From a bacterium D16-56 (GTDB lineage Bacteria > Bacillota > Clostridia > Lachnospirales > Lachnospiraceae): DNA of 64,000 nucleotides. The notes under the pieces are model-generated. The model did no database searches. It had not been told where the DNA came from and saw only the letters and a program-made list of their open reading frames with translations. The stretch is from positions 62,001 to 126,000 of the forward strand of contig RAYY01000009.1 in assembly GCA_003611875.1 (NCBI GenBank), written 5' to 3'. Below are positions 1 through 8,664 of the stretch, in pieces. Made by a program: the position numbers and the translations under genes. The number at the start of each line of letters is the position of its first letter. The first letter of the stretch is position 1.

Positions 1-673
1 CAATCAGCATTCCCCACTCTCCATCTGTCCCAAACATCATAAGGGATACCGCTATGATTCCAAATATTCCGGTTTTCGTAAGAATTCCTGACAGCAAAGC
101 GCTGGCCGGCGCAGGCGCCACCGGATGCGCCTTAGGAAGCCAGATATGGAGAGGGAAACACCCTGCCTTTGCCCCAAAGCCAAACAAAAGCAGCCCGCCT
201 GCCGCATAAAGCTGCAGCCTTCTGCGCCCCTTCAGGATCTGTCCTGCCATCCCTTCCAGCTCATCAAACCTTAATGTCCCGCACAGATCATACAGCAGAA
301 ACATCCCCATCAACATCACCATACCGCCGATGATTGCCACTGCCAGGTAGGTTTGCGCTGCCCGCAGGCTTTCCTTTTTCTCGTCAAAAGCCACCCAAAC
401 ATAGGAGGTAAAAGACATAATCTCAAAAAAGATAAAGGTAGTATAAAAATCCGCTGACAAAAACACCCCTGCCGTGGCAAAAAATGTTGCCCAGAAAAAC
501 AGATAATACCGGCTTCTCTTTTTATAATGGGCCATGTATTCCAGGGAAAAGATGCCGCTTACACTCCACATCAGCACGGCAATTGCCAGATATATCAGAC
601 GGAAACCATCCAGCTCAAAATGCAGCCCCATTCCGCACACCCCCGGAACGTTCAGGCTTATTGCCTCCTTCAT
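1..673 (-). CDS. NuoL/M/N-type ion-translocating membrane subunit (partial, 3' end beyond window)
   Basis: Polytopic membrane protein of the proton-conducting transporter family (PF00361; NuoM/NuoN/MrpD-like). The visible 224 residues hold the conserved block with GFGAKAGCFPLHIWLPKAHP, which carries the Lys and His of the proton path, followed by PAPASALLSG. The ATG at 673 overlaps the TGA of the upstream gene by 4 bases, so the two are translationally coupled. The gene runs off the left edge, so its C-terminus and whatever follows (possibly hydrogenase-type subunits) cannot be seen. It is the last visible of four such subunits in this operon. Family placement is firm; whether it moves Na+ or H+ is not visible. 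Confidence 0.85.
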   Translation of the reverse strand, partial: MKEAISLNVPGVCGMGLHFELDGFRLIYLAIAVLMWSVSGIFSLEYMAHYKKRSRYYLFFWATFFATAGVFLSADFYTTFIFFEIMSFTSYVWVAFDEKKESLRAAQTYLAVAIIGGMVMLMGMFLLYDLCGTLRFDELEGMAGQILKGRRRLQLYAAGGLLLFGFGAKAGCFPLHIWLPKAHPVAPAPASALLSGILTKTGIFGIIAVSLMMFGTDGEWGMLI

Positions 674-2277
674 CCTGCCTCACCCCCAATTCTTTTCAAA
701 AGCTCCATGAGAGGAGCAGACCGGACTCCCAGCAAAACGATCACCCCGGCAAAAATCACCAAGGGAACCAGCATCATCCAGCCAGGATCCCCATATTCTT
801 TCTGCGCCGTCTTCTTATTGTCTGCTTTTGGACTGCCTGACACTTCCTGCCCGGTCTCACCTGTAAGACCTCTATCTGCCCCTTCCCCTTTCGTCTGCTG
901 CCTCTCCTCAGCCCCTGCTGTCAGGACCGGAAAATACGCCCGCACCAGTACTGACATCATATAGATCCCTGTCATAAGCGCCGAATACAGAATAACCCCA
1001 ACCCCCGCATAAGGCAGCCAGCCTCCTGTCCTGCTGCCGCAGGAAAATGCCGCCTGAGCCAGGTTCCACTTGCTGATAAACCCGCCGAACAGAGGAATCC
1101 CCATCAGCGACAGACTGGCAATGAAAAGGCATCCAAACACAACCGGCATTTTTCTTCCCAGCCCGTCCAGCTCATACACCTGGGTCTTTCCTGTCTGATG
1201 CATCACAGCCCCCGCACAGAAAAAAGAACAGATCTTCATAAACGCATGAATCACCAGATGGCTTAAAGCCGCCGCCAGTCCCAAAGGACTCATGAGAGCA
1301 GCTCCAAACAGGATATAAGACAGGTTGCTGATCGTAGAGTATGCCAGCCGCCGCTTCCAGTGAATCTCCCTTACTGCCATGGTAGAACCATATCCAATAG
1401 TCAGAAGCGCCCCTGCCATCACCACCCACTGAGCCCACGTTCCCTGAAGAAAGGATGCCCCATAGCTGAAGTAGGTTAACCGGAGAATGGCAAATGCCCC
1501 TGACTTGACTACTGCCACCGCATGAAGCAGGGCTGTCACCGGCGTAGGCGCTACGGCAGCCCGCGGCAGCCATCCATGAAGAGGAAACAGGGCTGCCTTC
1601 ACTCCAAAGCCAAAGAACGCCAGCACATATACCAAAAGCAGCAGATTGCGCCGAGCCTTTGACGCCTCCGGACTCAAAATGCCTCCTGGCATAAATTCTG
1701 TATTCCCTGTGACCGAATAGCTCAGCACAAACACCAGCCCGATAAAAGCAAAGGCCGCGCCGCCGATGGAATAGTATAAATACCTGCGGCTCGCCCTTTT
1801 TGCCTCCTTTGTCATGGGAAATAATACCAAAGGGAACGTTACCAGGGTCAGCATCTCATAACAAAGATACATCGTTACCAGGTTTCCCGCCAAAGCAATC
1901 CCGGCCGTCACCCCATACGTCATGACATAATAGGCAAAAAACATCCTTTTACGGCTTTCATGCTTCATATACTCAAAGGAATACAGCACGGCAAGAGGCC
2001 ACAAAAAAGCTATCAGCCCTGCAAAGGTTCCCCCCATAAGATCCAGCTTAAACCGTACTGTCAGATTGCCGAACAGACGAAACAGCACCAGGTTCCCTCC
2101 CATATGATTTTTTAAAAGCCAGAAAATCACCAGGCTGTTGGCAAGCACCAGTCCCTCCACCAAAAGCCCTAAAAGCCTGTCGTCCCGCTTTTCCTCTGAC
2201 TGGAAATGCAGGGCCAGCATCCCTGCTCCCCCTGCAATCGGAAGCAGCACCGGCACTGCCATTACCATTCCACCCAT
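670..2277 (-). CDS. NuoL/M/N-type ion-translocating membrane subunit
   Basis: About 535-residue membrane protein of the complex I/Mrp antiporter subunit family. It shows the conserved FGFGVKAALFPLHGWLPRA block and a second conserved region with the SHLVIHAFMKICSF segment. Between the last two membrane segments (about residues 445-500) there is a charged insert rich in Glu, Lys and Gly. An ATG at 2283 lies only 3 nt after GGAGG; the ATG at 2277 is 9 nt from it and is preferred. It overlaps the next gene by 4 bases and follows the gene ending at 2293 closely, so it belongs to the operon. Specific ion and subunit letter cannot be assigned. Confidence 0.85.
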   Translation of the reverse strand: MGGMVMAVPVLLPIAGGAGMLALHFQSEEKRDDRLLGLLVEGLVLANSLVIFWLLKNHMGGNLVLFRLFGNLTVRFKLDLMGGTFAGLIAFLWPLAVLYSFEYMKHESRKRMFFAYYVMTYGVTAGIALAGNLVTMYLCYEMLTLVTFPLVLFPMTKEAKRASRRYLYYSIGGAAFAFIGLVFVLSYSVTGNTEFMPGGILSPEASKARRNLLLLVYVLAFFGFGVKAALFPLHGWLPRAAVAPTPVTALLHAVAVVKSGAFAILRLTYFSYGASFLQGTWAQWVVMAGALLTIGYGSTMAVREIHWKRRLAYSTISNLSYILFGAALMSPLGLAAALSHLVIHAFMKICSFFCAGAVMHQTGKTQVYELDGLGRKMPVVFGCLFIASLSLMGIPLFGGFISKWNLAQAAFSCGSRTGGWLPYAGVGVILYSALMTGIYMMSVLVRAYFPVLTAGAEERQQTKGEGADRGLTGETGQEVSGSPKADNKKTAQKEYGDPGWMMLVPLVIFAGVIVLLGVRSAPLMELLKRIGGEAG

Positions 2278-2292
2278 ATGCATGTCCCTCCG

Positions 2293-3819
2293 TCAAAGCA
2301 ATGTACTGGCTGCAGCCGCTTCCAGCATGGCAAGCAGCCTGCCTGGAAAGCACCCCAAAAGCAGGGCTCCGGCCGTCAGAACAAGAATCGGACCCATCAT
2401 CCAGACAGAAGGCTCTGATTTCCTGCCCTCCGGACTGTCTGCTCCTGGAAAAAATCCCTGAATCGTCAGCGGCAGCAGATATCCTGCCGTCAAAAGAGCG
2501 CTCACAAGCAGCACTGCAGGCCCCAGCCATGCCCAGATTCCAGTACCTGAAGCCAAAGCCCCTGTGGCAAGATACCACTTGCTGACAAAGCCGCTTGTGG
2601 GCGGTATTCCGACCAATCCCAAAGATACTATGGTATAGCAGCTTAAAAGCAACGGCATTTGTACTCCCAGCCCACGAAGCTCCTCCACCCGTGTTTTCCC
2701 TGTTATCACGATCATTGCCCCTGCACAGAGAAACAGAGCATTTTTGATCAGGGAATGAAACACAATGTGGGACATGGCCCCCACAAATGCCTGTTCCTGC
2801 AGCACGCTCAGCCCAAACAGCACATAGGACACCTGGCTTACGGTAGAATAGGCCAGCCTTTTCTTCAGCACCGGTTCCTTGTACGCAAGCATAGAGCCCA
2901 TAAACACGGTAGTCAGTGTCAAGAGAATCCATATCTGCTGAACCCAGGTTCCCCGAAGTGCCTGTGGCCCTGCCACAAAATACACCACCCGAAGGATTGC
3001 AAGCACCCCTGATTTGGTAATCACCCCTGACAGCACTGCACTGGCCGGCGCCGGAGCTGCCGGATGGGCCGTAGGCAGCCATCCATGCAGGGGAAACATT
3101 CCTGCCTTTGCCCCAAAGCCTATGAGAATACAAAGCATTGCCCCGAGAAAAAGCCCCTGCCCAATCCGTTCTGTCCCTATGCTGTCCCTCAAAATGCACA
3201 CCATGGTACCGTCATCAAGACAGCGAATGACGCCCCCTGGCGTAAAGGTCTGATTTCCACAGATCCGAATCAGCACAAAAATCCCAAACAATGCCAGGAA
3301 TGCTCCTGCCACAGAATAAAACAGATACTTTAAGCCTGCCATTACTGCCTCCCTGGTCCGCTCATGAAGCACCAGGGGAAGAGAGGTCAAGGTCATCAGC
3401 TCATAAAACACATACATGGTAATCAGATTTTTGGAAAAATCAAAGCCGATCAGGATCCCCAGCACAATCAAATAAAACCCAAAGAACTGATGCTCCTCCT
3501 GTTCATGCTTCATGTAGGAAATTGAATAGATCCCTACGAAAAGCCAGACTCCTGCCGTCAGTCCGGCAAACAGCCGGCTCACCTCATCTATTCCAAAGGC
3601 AAGACAAATACTGTCTGTCATCTGCCACAGGTTCAACGTTCCTTTAGCATACAATGCCCACACCACCAGAGCTGCCTCCAAAAAAAGAGTCCCTAAAACC
3701 AAGGTCAGCAGCGTTTTCCGATTTCTTCTAAGTCCCTTTGCCAGCAGGACCGCTGCTCCCGCCGCTATGGGAAGCACCACCGGCAGAAGCATCCCTATAT
3801 TTTCATTTCCCTCATACAT
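2293..3819 (-). CDS. NuoL/M/N-type ion-translocating membrane subunit
   Basis: 508-residue polytopic membrane protein of the proton-conducting transporter family. Conserved features include the FELMTLTSLPLVLHE-type segment, GFGAKAGMFPLHGWLPTAHP, and the SHIVFHSLIKNALFLCAGA segment. Start at 3819 follows GGAG with about 10 nt spacing. It sits 76 bases after the MrpD-like gene ending at 3896 and 10-15 bases before the next subunit. It is a paralogue of its two downstream neighbours; the presence of several such antiporter-like subunits in a row is typical of Mbh/Mbx-like and complex I-like machines rather than simple Mrp, which has two. Confidence 0.85.
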   Translation of the reverse strand: MYEGNENIGMLLPVVLPIAAGAAVLLAKGLRRNRKTLLTLVLGTLFLEAALVVWALYAKGTLNLWQMTDSICLAFGIDEVSRLFAGLTAGVWLFVGIYSISYMKHEQEEHQFFGFYLIVLGILIGFDFSKNLITMYVFYELMTLTSLPLVLHERTREAVMAGLKYLFYSVAGAFLALFGIFVLIRICGNQTFTPGGVIRCLDDGTMVCILRDSIGTERIGQGLFLGAMLCILIGFGAKAGMFPLHGWLPTAHPAAPAPASAVLSGVITKSGVLAILRVVYFVAGPQALRGTWVQQIWILLTLTTVFMGSMLAYKEPVLKKRLAYSTVSQVSYVLFGLSVLQEQAFVGAMSHIVFHSLIKNALFLCAGAMIVITGKTRVEELRGLGVQMPLLLSCYTIVSLGLVGIPPTSGFVSKWYLATGALASGTGIWAWLGPAVLLVSALLTAGYLLPLTIQGFFPGADSPEGRKSEPSVWMMGPILVLTAGALLLGCFPGRLLAMLEAAAASTLL

Positions 3820-3895
3820 TGATTCGATTCTCCTTTATTCCGACTCCCCTTTTATGTGCTCGATCCATTCTAATTACTGCAGCCGCCGTTCCTTT

Positions 3896-5455
3896 TTACG
3901 CAAACATAGACAGCCCTTTTCCGATTGCCGCCACAATGGGCTGGGAATACAGTCCCAATACCAGATTCAGCAGGATATAGCTCACTACTGCCAGACGGAG
4001 CTTGGTAATGACCTGCTGCCTGGAAGACGTCTGCCTGTGTCCATCTTCTTTTTCGGAAGATAATTTCTGGCCTTCTGAGAAAGCCCTTGTCTTCTCGCCC
4101 TCATCCCCGGACGGAATGGTATACAGTGTAATCACCAGCCGGAGAAAATACACGGCATTTAACACCGTACTGACAGCCAGGGCAATGATGGTAGGCAGCA
4201 TTTTATGAGGGCTCTGCAGGGCTGAGGTTGCAAACAGCAGCTTAGAGATAAAGCCTGACAGCATGGGAAATCCTACCATGGAAAGAGCTCCCACAGCAAA
4301 CCCGATTCCTGCCAGGGGATTCCGATAACCGGCCCCTACCAGGCTTCGGTAATCCTTTCTGTCCCCGGACACCTCATAAAGCCCTACCGCACTGATAAAC
4401 AGCAGCGCCTTGGTCGCCGAGTGGGTAAACATGTGAAACACGGCCGCCACCATCCCGGCCTGGGTTCCCAGTCCGATTCCCATGTAAATATATCCGATCT
4501 GGGCCACTGACGAATAGGCGATCATCCGCCTGGTATCCTTTTCCATAATCGCATGAACCGAGCCCATCAGCATTCCCGCCAGCCCAAATACAAACAATAC
4601 ATTGATCATCTGGCTGGCAATCACATTTTCCTGCCCCAAAACCCGGTAAAAAATCTTAATCAGAAGAAAAATATATCCTTTTGAAACCAATCCGGACAAG
4701 ACAGCGCTGGCTGTGGGCGTGGCATAGCCATAGGTATCCGGAATCCAGTAATGAAATGGATACAAACCGCTCTTAATGGCCAGACCGACGCTGATCACTG
4801 CCATGATTACCAGCATGGGAACCGCATAAAGTCCTGCTGCCTCAATCTCTGCCACAGCCTCCTTAGCCGGACTCATCAGCAGATGTCCCGTTACATCATA
4901 CAAAAGGCTTAACCCGATCAGAAACAACCCGGATCCTAACTGGCTCATAATCATATACCGGATCGCAGACGACAGACTGCGCCCCACCTGCCGGATCATG
5001 ATCAGTCCGCATCCGGCAATGGTATTGATCTCCACAAATACATAAGCCGTAAACAGATCATTGGTATAAATCAAAGCCAGCAGAGAACTCAGCATCAGAT
5101 CAATCATAATATAAAAAAGATTCTGCTTGCTTTCCTCCACATCCACTGCCGTGTGATCCATGCCGCCTATTACGGCAAAAAACATGACCAGGCCAAACAG
5201 CACGGCTGTCAGTCCCTCCAAAACCCCGGCGCGGATCTCATTTCCCCAAGGTGCAGGAAAATGCCCCATCATATAAGTATAGCTTTCCCCGGTCCTCATA
5301 CAGAACCCCAGTACCATTACAGACATCCCCGTGGTCACGGCAATGACCAGAAGGCTGAGATTTCTTGCCTTTTTCCCATCCAGCACAGAAGAAAGAATCC
5401 CGGAAAACATGGCTGCAATAATGGAGAAAAACGGAAAGTTCTGCACAAAGCTCAT
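3896..5455 (-). CDS. MrpD/MbhH-like antiporter subunit
   Basis: 519-residue membrane subunit directly after the MrpC-like gene, the usual place of MrpD/MbhH. It carries the Glu-containing segment FVEINTIAGCGLIM and the Lys/His block AIKSGLYPFHYWIPDTYG, then PTASAVLSGLVSKG. A hydrophilic, Ser/Glu/Lys-rich loop (about residues 445-480) precedes the last membrane segment. Start ATG at 5455 follows a long AGGAGGAGG and overlaps the TGA of the mrpC-like gene. Known role of the family: cation/proton translocation as part of a multi-subunit membrane complex. Confidence 0.88.
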   Translation of the reverse strand: MSFVQNFPFFSIIAAMFSGILSSVLDGKKARNLSLLVIAVTTGMSVMVLGFCMRTGESYTYMMGHFPAPWGNEIRAGVLEGLTAVLFGLVMFFAVIGGMDHTAVDVEESKQNLFYIMIDLMLSSLLALIYTNDLFTAYVFVEINTIAGCGLIMIRQVGRSLSSAIRYMIMSQLGSGLFLIGLSLLYDVTGHLLMSPAKEAVAEIEAAGLYAVPMLVIMAVISVGLAIKSGLYPFHYWIPDTYGYATPTASAVLSGLVSKGYIFLLIKIFYRVLGQENVIASQMINVLFVFGLAGMLMGSVHAIMEKDTRRMIAYSSVAQIGYIYMGIGLGTQAGMVAAVFHMFTHSATKALLFISAVGLYEVSGDRKDYRSLVGAGYRNPLAGIGFAVGALSMVGFPMLSGFISKLLFATSALQSPHKMLPTIIALAVSTVLNAVYFLRLVITLYTIPSGDEGEKTRAFSEGQKLSSEKEDGHRQTSSRQQVITKLRLAVVSYILLNLVLGLYSQPIVAAIGKGLSMFA

Positions 5456-5826
5456 GCCTCCTCCTCCTTTGCCCTCATCAGAATCTGATCCAGGTCCAGA
5501 GAGCCGTACCGTTCATAGAGCCGGATGGTCAGGGCCAGCATTAACGCGGTAGTGCTCACAGATACCACGATCCCCGTCAGCACCAGCCCGCTGGGTACCG
5601 GATTAATATAGGCCGACACTTCCTGTATTCCATCTGTCACAATGGGCACCATACGTCCCTTAATATATCCTTTTACAGCCAGAAACAGATACACTGCCGT
5701 ATCCATAATGTTCATGCCCATGATTTTTTTGATCAGGTTTCTGTGAAGCATAAGCATGGTAAAGCCTACCCCGAACAAGATAATGGAAACCGTCTCCTCC
5801 GCATTGACAAGCAAGGCCATCCCCAT
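5452..5826 (-). CDS. MrpC/NuoK-like subunit (MbhG-like)
   Basis: About 124-residue three-helix subunit of the MrpC/NuoK family. Seen: the N-terminal hydrophobic helix, the GMNIMDTAVYLFLA segment typical of MrpC (NuoK-like), and a third helix. The longer reading frame begins at 5865, but the ATG at 5826 has GGGAGG eight bases upstream and starts just after the previous stop at 5828, so it is chosen. Its position between the MnhB-domain gene and the MrpD-like gene matches the mrp/mbh gene order. Confidence 0.88.
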   Translation of the reverse strand: MGMALLVNAEETVSIILFGVGFTMLMLHRNLIKKIMGMNIMDTAVYLFLAVKGYIKGRMVPIVTDGIQEVSAYINPVPSGLVLTGIVVSVSTTALMLALTIRLYERYGSLDLDQILMRAKEEEA

Positions 5827-5827
5827 T

Positions 5828-6922
5828 TTACATTCCTCCCTTCCGGAACAAAGCATAAAACGCATACATGGTGCACGCCACCACCAACCCTACACAGATA
5901 TTGAGAGGCAGAATCAGCCCGCCGCTTAAAATAGCTCCTGGCGTTCCCAAAGGAATCCCGCTTTTCAGATAATTTGCTCCTGTAAAAAAAGAATAGCTTT
6001 TGGCCATACAATAAAAAGTAAGAGCGCACAAGGTCAGCCGCCTGTATACCTTCTCCGTAAAAAACTCCTCCGTTTTTTTAAACCCAAAGGCATTCAGATA
6101 AAAGATCAGTCCGGATCCCAGCACGGCTCCGCCTGAAAATCCCCCTCCTGGCGACAAATGCCCGTTTAACACAATATAAATGCCAAATACAAAAATCAAA
6201 GGCACCAAAACACAGGCGCATTTCTGGAGAATCACATCATCCTTTGGCTCATACAAACGGTCATTGGACTCCTCCAGACGCTTCCTTGCCCAGACAGACC
6301 CGGCAGCTCCTGGCTTCAGCAGGACGTCATACTCCGGCTCCCCCTTAGCCTGTCCGGCCTTGCCTTCTGTCTCCCTAAACCGTCCTTCTCCATCCGCAGC
6401 ATCAATCCGCAGCAAAACCAGCACACAGCAGGATGCAATAAACAAAACACAGGATTCCCCAAATGTATCAAAGGCCCGATAATCCAGAATCATTCCTGTA
6501 ACAATATTCACTGCCCCTGTCTCCTGAAGCCCCCGCTCAATATACCGGGCAGACACCTCGTTGTTATCCGGGTTCCCTGCGTTTCCGAATGCAGGAAGAT
6601 AGGCAATGGTCCACAACAGCACAAAAATAATGCTCAGGCACAAAAGTACAGACATTACCTGGTAAAACCTGCGGAAATAACGGATTCCCCGCCCCTCCGG
6701 GTCTCCCTTTCTCCTAAGCTCCTGATTCCGGGCCTTGTCCCTGTCCAATGCGCCTTCAAGCTGGGGCTTATGCGGGTTCTCCGGCTTCCGGTCTTTCAGA
6801 TCTGCAGATTCCCTCGGCGGCTGAACTGCAATACCAGATGCCAGAAGATCCACCTCCCCGTCTACCCAGCTTCGGAATTTTCTCCATCTGCTGTTCTCAT
6901 AATCATCTCTTCGTCTGCTCAT
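5828..6922 (-). CDS. MbhE-like/MnhB-domain fusion subunit
   Basis: Two parts can be seen. Residues about 80-180 hold two membrane segments resembling MbhE (AYLPAFG, then a region ending MILDYRAFDTFGESCVLF), and residues about 250-360 are a classical MnhB domain with NGHLSPGGGFSGGAVLG. They are joined and preceded by charged hydrophilic stretches. In Pyrococcus-type mbh operons MbhE and MbhF are separate proteins, so this looks like a fusion. The ATG at 6928 touches the AGGGAGG directly; the ATG at 6922 has a normal six-base spacing and is chosen. It overlaps the preceding gene by 20 bases. Confidence 0.82.
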   Translation of the reverse strand: MSRRRDDYENSRWRKFRSWVDGEVDLLASGIAVQPPRESADLKDRKPENPHKPQLEGALDRDKARNQELRRKGDPEGRGIRYFRRFYQVMSVLLCLSIIFVLLWTIAYLPAFGNAGNPDNNEVSARYIERGLQETGAVNIVTGMILDYRAFDTFGESCVLFIASCCVLVLLRIDAADGEGRFRETEGKAGQAKGEPEYDVLLKPGAAGSVWARKRLEESNDRLYEPKDDVILQKCACVLVPLIFVFGIYIVLNGHLSPGGGFSGGAVLGSGLIFYLNAFGFKKTEEFFTEKVYRRLTLCALTFYCMAKSYSFFTGANYLKSGIPLGTPGAILSGGLILPLNICVGLVVACTMYAFYALFRKGGM

Positions 6923-7169
6923 GGCCATCCTCCCTTCGGATTGCCCGAATCTTCTTTAATGTCACAAAAAATAGAATGCTGGTGACTCCCGCTCCTACTG
7001 CCGCCTCTGTGACAGCAAGATCCGGAGACTGTAAAAGCACCCAAATTACACACATAATCAGACTGTAGGACATAAAAATCACAATAGAAGTCAGAAGATC
7101 CTTTGTAAATGCCACAGACACGGCACAGACCACCAGACTAAACAGCAATATAATCTCAAATAACCTCAT
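6903..7169 (-). CDS. MbhD-like (DUF4040) membrane subunit
   Basis: 88-residue protein with three hydrophobic segments and the SPDLAVTEAAVGAGV motif typical of the MrpA C-terminal/MbhD family (DUF4040). It ends with a short charged tail. Start at 7169 follows an AGGGG about ten bases upstream and overlaps the mrpG-like gene. In this operon it separates the MrpEFG-like trio from the MnhB-domain protein, exactly as in mbh-type operons. Confidence 0.85.
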   Translation of the reverse strand: MRLFEIILLFSLVVCAVSVAFTKDLLTSIVIFMSYSLIMCVIWVLLQSPDLAVTEAAVGAGVTSILFFVTLKKIRAIRREDGHEQTKR

Positions 7170-7563
7170 TTTCGTCTGACCCCTTTCTGCTTTCTATTTC
7201 CTTTCCAGCTCCCTCTGCTCCATCTTTTCCTGCTTTCCTGCCCTTTCGAATCACCGTCAGCTCTCCCAGCTCCTCATCGGTCATAGCCTCCAGGCGGCTG
7301 ATCATATGGCCTGATACCGGAGACGCGGTCCAGAAAAATGCCACTACCAGAAACAATTTCAAAGAATCCATGGAAAATCCCCGTATCACCATAAGCCCCA
7401 GCAGCATAAACAAAATTCCCAGTGTATCCCCCATAGCCGCAGCGTGCATTCGGTTCAGCGCCCGCCCAAACCGGTTTACCCCAAACACGGCCATTACCTC
7501 AAAGGCCAGACCCAGCAGGCAAAGACCTGCCGCAGCCACAAACCGTATCCATTCTGCTGTCAT
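7156..7563 (-). CDS. MrpG-like antiporter subunit
   Basis: 135-residue protein; the first about 95 residues form three membrane helices with NRFGRALNRMHAAAMGDTLG, matching the MrpG/MnhG/PhaG family. The last about 40 residues are a hydrophilic, Lys/Glu/Gly-rich tail longer than the family norm. It overlaps both neighbours by a few bases. Role by family: small accessory subunit of a multi-subunit cation/proton antiporter. Confidence 0.87.
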   Translation of the reverse strand: MTAEWIRFVAAAGLCLLGLAFEVMAVFGVNRFGRALNRMHAAAMGDTLGILFMLLGLMVIRGFSMDSLKLFLVVAFFWTASPVSGHMISRLEAMTDEELGELTVIRKGRKAGKDGAEGAGKEIESRKGSDENEVI

Positions 7564-7985
7564 CCTGTCACCTCCCGGACATGCTTTCCATTTTCGGAAA
7601 TTTTTCTGCCCTCCGCCCCATTTCCAAAAGTCTCCCTGCTTTCTGTCATCTGCTCTCTAAGATTGTCCTCCACTGCCCCTAAATCTGCCTTTCTGTTTTT
7701 CCTCTGAAGATATACCCCGGTATATACCTTGCAGAGCACCACCACTCCCAAAAAGCTGATCATTGCATAAATCAGACACACATCCACCAGATAATTCTCC
7801 TCCAGATACACGGACAAAACAGCAACCATCATAATGACCATGGTTCCTGTCATATTTACTGCAATGATCCGGTCTGCAATCCGGGGTCCCAGCACAGAAC
7901 GTATCATACTGATAATAATCAGCACTGCCAAAATTATCAGGCTTCCTGTCAACAGCCATTCATAAGCCATTCTTAAAGCTTCCAT
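7560..7985 (-). CDS. MrpF-like antiporter subunit
   Basis: 141-residue protein. The N-terminal about 90 residues have three membrane helices and the MrpF motif GPRIADRIIAVNMTG. The C-terminal about 45 residues are a charged tail not typical of MrpF. It is coupled to the mrpG-like gene by a 4-base ATGA overlap and lies 40 bases after the mrpE-like gene. Confidence 0.87.
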   Translation of the reverse strand: MEALRMAYEWLLTGSLIILAVLIIISMIRSVLGPRIADRIIAVNMTGTMVIMMVAVLSVYLEENYLVDVCLIYAMISFLGVVVLCKVYTGVYLQRKNRKADLGAVEDNLREQMTESRETFGNGAEGRKISENGKHVREVTG

Positions 7986-8025
7986 CCCGTCTCCCTTCCC
8001 TTTGTCGCTACTGACTGCGGATTCG

Positions 8026-8511
8026 TTATTGTCTGCAGATTCCCGACAAGCAAAAATTCTCCATTTCCTCTAAAAGCTCCACAAACACCGACTCCTCCAT
8101 CCCCTCTGCCAGCTCCCGGTCCAAGCAATGTACACAAAACCGTCTCCCCTCCACTGACACGGTAATGGTTCCTGGTGTAAGAGTAATGGAATTTGCCAGC
8201 ATCATTTTAGCCATCCCGGTCCGAAGCTCTGTGTCAAAAAATACCAAAGCCGGCTCTGGCTGCAGCTCCGGAGACAAAATAATCTTCATCACACTTACAT
8301 TGGCCTTTACGATCTCCTTTATCAGCACCCATAAATACCGGATCAGCAGCGGCGAAACCCGAAACAGCAGCAGCTCCTTTTGCAGACTGTATCCCATAAA
8401 CCTGCACATAAAAAAAATAAGCGCCGCCGATATCCCAACTCCAAAAAGGCATATTTCAACTGTCACCTTTCCGTTGAGTATCAGCCACACTGCAAATATC
8501 AGAAAAAACAT
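8026..8511 (-). CDS. MrpE-like antiporter subunit (first gene of the operon)
   Basis: 161-residue MrpE/MnhE family protein: two N-terminal membrane helices (about residues 1-35), a cytoplasmic domain with LANSITLTPGTITV, and the HCLDRELAEG segment near the C-terminus, all hallmarks of the family. It is the 5'-most gene of the minus-strand operon that runs to the left edge. About 150 bases separate it from the terminator of the neighbouring hemerythrin gene, leaving room for a promoter that I could not define. Confidence 0.88.
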   Translation of the reverse strand: MFFLIFAVWLILNGKVTVEICLFGVGISAALIFFMCRFMGYSLQKELLLFRVSPLLIRYLWVLIKEIVKANVSVMKIILSPELQPEPALVFFDTELRTGMAKMMLANSITLTPGTITVSVEGRRFCVHCLDRELAEGMEESVFVELLEEMENFCLSGICRQ

Positions 8512-8601
8512 CTCCGCGTTCCTCTTTTCCCCCTTTTTTCCTGTTCATTATAACTCTGTTTTTGTATAAAGACAAGTTATCCCTTATTAAAATCCTGATA
8601 A

Positions 8602-8644
8602 AAAAAGAGTGCTACTGCAAGCTTCCCTGCATCACACTCTTTTT
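8602..8644 (-). terminator. Rho-independent terminator, usable in both directions
   Basis: A perfect 10-bp stem (AAAAAGAGTG at 8602-8611 with its complement at 8635-8644) is followed by T-rich sequence on both strands. It lies 20 bases past the stop of the hemerythrin-REC gene. Confidence 0.8.
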
Positions 8645-8664
8645 CATGCCTGCCTTTGGTACGG

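Noticed and set aside
2048-3199. 383-residue minus-strand ORF overlapping two antiporter subunits
   Set aside because: It is an alternative frame of two well-supported membrane genes and has no family features.
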